A stretch of DNA of 64,000 nt, from the NCBI RefSeq assembly GCF_963682185.1, contig NZ_OY821667.1:638109-702108 (forward strand), given 5' to 3'. Numbering within the stretch: position 1 is the stretch's first letter; each line of letters opens with the position of its first letter. This DNA is from an uncultured Cohaesibacter sp. GTDB lineage: Bacteria; Pseudomonadota; Alphaproteobacteria; Rhizobiales; Cohaesibacteraceae. The notes beneath the pieces are model-generated. The model was given only the letters and a program-made list of their open reading frames with translations. It made no database searches and was not told the DNA's origin. Shown here piece after piece: positions 61,689-64,000 of this stretch. A program made the position numbers and the translations under genes.

Positions 61689-62153
61689 TTCTTCTGCACC
61701 GATGATCTTTACAGATCCACCAGCTTTTTCCACTGCGGCTATTGCTGCCTTGGAAGCACCTTCGATTTCGAAGGAAACTTTTGCAGACAGTTCGCCATCG
61801 CTAAGCAGGCGCACACCGTCACGTACACGACGCACAACACCAGCTTCCTTGAGGGTGGCTACAGTAACCGGAGCCGAAGCATCCAGTTTGCCAGCATCAA
61901 TTGCCTGCTGAATACGTCCAACGGAAACGGTATTGAAGTCTTTTGCAAAGATGTTGTTAAAGCCGCGCTTTGGAAGACGACGATGCAATGGCATCTGACC
62001 ACCTTCAAAGCCCTTGATAGCAACACCCGAGCGAGACTTCTGACCTTTGACACCACGTCCGCCGGTTTTACCCAGACCAGACCCGATGCCGCGACCAACG
62101 CGCTTGCGGGAATGCGTAGCGCCGTCGTTATCGCGAATTTCGTTGAGCTTCAT
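61686..62153 (-). CDS. rplO: 50S ribosomal protein L15
   Basis: A 155-residue large-subunit protein. [43 protein letters not shown] is the L15 N-terminal signature, a long glycine/arginine-rich extension, and the C-terminal domain ends [22 protein letters not shown]. It follows rpmD by 16 nt in the spc operon. Confidence 0.98.
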   Translation of the reverse strand: MKLNEIRDNDGATHSRKRVGRGIGSGLGKTGGRGVKGQKSRSGVAIKGFEGGQMPLHRRLPKRGFNNIFAKDFNTVSVGRIQQAIDAGKLDASAPVTVATLKEAGVVRRVRDGVRLLSDGELSAKVSFEIEGASKAAIAAVEKAGGSVKIIGAEE

Positions 62154-62169
62154 AATACTCTCCCGCCTC

Positions 62170-62367
62170 TTAGTCCTGGTCCACTACGCGGACAAGGTGA
62201 GAGACTTTAGCGATCATGCCGCGAACCTCAGGAGTGTCCTGCAGAGTACGACGACGATGCAATTTGTTAAGGCCAAGACCGATCAGCGTAGCTTGCTGAT
62301 CTTTTGGCCGACGCAGAGGGCTGCCGATCTGTTCTACAGTAACGGTGCCCTGTTCCTTAGTTGCCAT
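62170..62367 (-). CDS. rpmD: 50S ribosomal protein L30
   Basis: A 65-residue large-subunit protein of the L30/L7 family: [46 protein letters not shown], including the L30 signature. It lies between rpsE (46 nt) and rplO (16 nt). Confidence 0.97.
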   Translation of the reverse strand: MATKEQGTVTVEQIGSPLRRPKDQQATLIGLGLNKLHRRRTLQDTPEVRGMIAKVSHLVRVVDQD

Positions 62368-62413
62368 GTCCGGCTCCTCTTTTATCTAGAGATGAAAGGT
62401 TCACTCATACAGC

Positions 62414-62971
62414 TTAGCTGTCAGAGCGCCCCCCATCAGAGACACGACGACGAGCCTGGAGCGTGGAAACCTTCAGACCGCGACGAGCAGCAACGCCACG
62501 AGGGCTGTCTTCTGCTTTCAATGCGTCAAAGGTTGCACGAACCATGTTGTACGGGTTGGAAGTACCAACAGACTTGGCAACCACATCCTGCACGCCCAGT
62601 GTTTCAAACACAGCACGCATCGGACCACCCGCGATGATACCAGTACCAGCAGGAGCTGCACGCAGCGTGACTTTACCGGCGCCGTGGCGACCATAAACGT
62701 CATGATGCAGGGTGCGACCCTCGCGGAGTGGTACACGGATCATATTCCGTTTGGCTGCGTCAGATGCCTTGCGAATGGCCTCTGGCACTTCGCGTGCCTT
62801 GCCGTGACCAAAGCCAACACGGCCCTTCTGGTCACCAATAACGACTAGCGCAGCGAAACCGAACCGGCGGCCACCCTTAACCACTTTAGCAACGCGGTTG
62901 ATGTGGACGAGGCGGTCGACGAATTCGCTTTCGCGCTCTTCACGATCGTTACGATCAGGTTTCTTGTTCAT
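62414..62971 (-). CDS. rpsE: 30S ribosomal protein S5
   Basis: A 185-residue small-subunit protein at the mRNA entry. The signature [47 protein letters not shown] and [22 protein letters not shown] are present. It carries the known streptomycin/spectinomycin contact region (VVKGGRRF). Confidence 0.98.
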   Translation of the reverse strand: MNKKPDRNDREERESEFVDRLVHINRVAKVVKGGRRFGFAALVVIGDQKGRVGFGHGKAREVPEAIRKASDAAKRNMIRVPLREGRTLHHDVYGRHGAGKVTLRAAPAGTGIIAGGPMRAVFETLGVQDVVAKSVGTSNPYNMVRATFDALKAEDSPRGVAARRGLKVSTLQARRRVSDGGRSDS

Positions 62972-63012
62972 GAGCTTTCTTCTCTCGTCTGAGCAATCGG
63001 TAGCCCGACGCG

Positions 63013-63375
63013 TTAGAAATTCAATCCGCCTTCGCGCGCAGCATCTGCGAGCGATTTGATACGTCCGTGATAGATATAACCACCACGATCAAAGACCACG
63101 TCCTTCAGGCCGGCTGCAACTGCTCGCTCAGCGATCAGTTTGCCAACTTCAGAAGCGGCGGCTGTGTCCGCGCCGGTTTTCAGCTTTTCACGCAGATCTT
63201 TTTCGATGGAAGAAGCTGCTACGAGCGTAACACCTTGTACATCGTCAATGATCTGAGCGTAAATATGCTTGGAAGACCGGTTAACACTTAAACGCGGACG
63301 GCCGTTGGCAGTCTTTTTCAGGGCGCGACGTACACGTGCACGACGACGCTCAAACTGAGATAGTGCCTTCGCCAT
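63013..63375 (-). CDS. rplR: 50S ribosomal protein L18
   Basis: A 120-residue 5S rRNA-binding protein. The basic N-terminus ([14 protein letters not shown]) leads to [29 protein letters not shown] and ends [28 protein letters not shown], the L18 hallmark. It follows rplF by 12 nt. Confidence 0.98.
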   Translation of the reverse strand: MAKALSQFERRRARVRRALKKTANGRPRLSVNRSSKHIYAQIIDDVQGVTLVAASSIEKDLREKLKTGADTAAASEVGKLIAERAVAAGLKDVVFDRGGYIYHGRIKSLADAAREGGLNF

Positions 63376-63387
63376 AATAAGTTTCCG

Positions 63388-63921
63388 TTACTTCTTCTTA
63401 CCTTCCTTGCGGAAGATAAATTCATCACTATATTTCACGCCTTTGCCCTTGTAAGGCTCAGGACTACGATATTTACGGATCTCTGCAGCAACCTGACCAA
63501 CGGCCTGTTTGTCAATGCCGGTCACGACGATCTCGGTTGGCTTAGGACAAGCAACCGTGATCCCTTCGGGAACTTCATAGACAACATCATGAGAGAAGCC
63601 GAGAGCGAGCTGAAGGTCTTTGCCCTTCATCTGCGCGCGGTAACCCACACCGTTGATATCAAGTTTCTTTTCGAAACCTGCAGAAACACCATTCAGGATG
63701 TTGAGAATCTGGGTACGGGACATGCCCCAAAGAGACCGCGCAGTTTTGGACTTGTTGCGTGGTTCTACCAGAATACCATCATCCGTCATTTTGGCATCGA
63801 CGTCTTCGTTGAGTACGAAAGAGAGTTCACCCTTCGGACCCTTCGCTTTGACGGTCTTGCCATCAATTGTCGCAGTAACACCGCTAGGGACTGCAACAGG
63901 CTTTTTGCCAATACGTGACAT
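63388..63921 (-). CDS. rplF: 50S ribosomal protein L6
   Basis: A 177-residue large-subunit protein with two repeated folds. [34 protein letters not shown] opens it, and [25 protein letters not shown] closes it. It is the most upstream spc gene in the window; the last bases (64000-63995, TTTTAA on the minus strand) could be the end of rpsH, but this cannot be decided here. Confidence 0.98.
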   Translation of the reverse strand: MSRIGKKPVAVPSGVTATIDGKTVKAKGPKGELSFVLNEDVDAKMTDDGILVEPRNKSKTARSLWGMSRTQILNILNGVSAGFEKKLDINGVGYRAQMKGKDLQLALGFSHDVVYEVPEGITVACPKPTEIVVTGIDKQAVGQVAAEIRKYRSPEPYKGKGVKYSDEFIFRKEGKKK

Positions 63922-64000
63922 AAGACTAACCTGTCCGGATCTGAGATCAGCCTGCCCAAGGTTACCGCCCTTATAAGCACTTAAGCTGATCGCTTTAAAA

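Noticed and set aside
1..64000. CRISPR arrays, insertion sequences or prophage
   Set aside because: No regularly spaced repeats, transposase or phage genes are present; gene order and composition look like a stable chromosomal core.

Overview
The window looks like a chromosomal segment of an alphaproteobacterium, probably Hyphomicrobiales and possibly marine and Cohaesibacter-like (family-level placement is a low-confidence guess). The reasons are the gene order rplF-rplR-rpsE-rpmD-rplO-secY-adk-rpsM-rpsK-rpoA-rplQ, the short LID-less adenylate kinase, an ATP12-type F1 assembly chaperone, DUF1489 and DUF599 proteins, the clpS-clpA pair and a SPOR-domain D,D-carboxypeptidase. There is no phage, insertion sequence or CRISPR array. 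Genes are dense and several operons overlap by 1-14 nt.

Layout. 1-8.9 kb: partial trkH, a SnoaL-like gene preceded by a possible attenuator, clpA/clpS, a D,D-carboxypeptidase, a VWA protein plus J-domain protein pair, and a DUF1489 gene. 9-15.6 kb: an atypical SDR protein, a BigR/SqrR-like ArsR repressor with a rhodanese, an unannotated 41-residue membrane peptide, DUF599, an EamA exporter, an SH3-like secreted protein, a VOC protein and mgtE. 15.9-24.5 kb: one long minus-strand corrinoid unit (promoter, cobalamin riboswitch, btuB, btuF, btuC, btuD, exbB, exbD, exbD, tonB, cbiZ), which joins outer-membrane uptake, its energy supply, inner-membrane import and corrinoid salvage. 25-28.9 kb: a DEAD-box helicase, a cold-shock protein with a long leader, a 52-residue basic protein and galE.

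28.8-40.3 kb is the most distinctive region: a complete autoinducer-2 (AI-2) uptake and processing locus. lsrF-A-C-D-B-G-E on the minus strand face lsrR-lsrK, a cupin and a PdxY-type kinase on the plus strand. LsrB keeps the ligand residues known from Salmonella. The divergent intergenic region carries four TGATCA palindromes, three of them in a shared longer motif next to the lsrR start, and these are good candidates for the LsrR operator.

40.4-56.8 kb: an AEC transporter, tRNA-Leu(GAG), an orphan single-domain FliN-like protein, lipB, pccA and pccB (propionyl-CoA carboxylase) separated by folP-folB-folK, a flavin reductase and a K+ channel, then the degP-rarA-crcB-rluC-HAD-ATP12 gene run and a membrane protein of unknown function. 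56.8-64 kb: the end of the spc operon and the alpha operon, with an adk terminator and a separate promoter ahead of rpsM.

The best leads for new biology are the AI-2 locus with its cupin and kinase additions, the TGATCA array, a long-range helix abutting the cobalamin riboswitch, the 1:2/2:3/3:4 attenuator-like leader near 1.7 kb, and the persulfide-sensor-like repressor/rhodanese pair. All calls come from reading the sequence; no database search was run.
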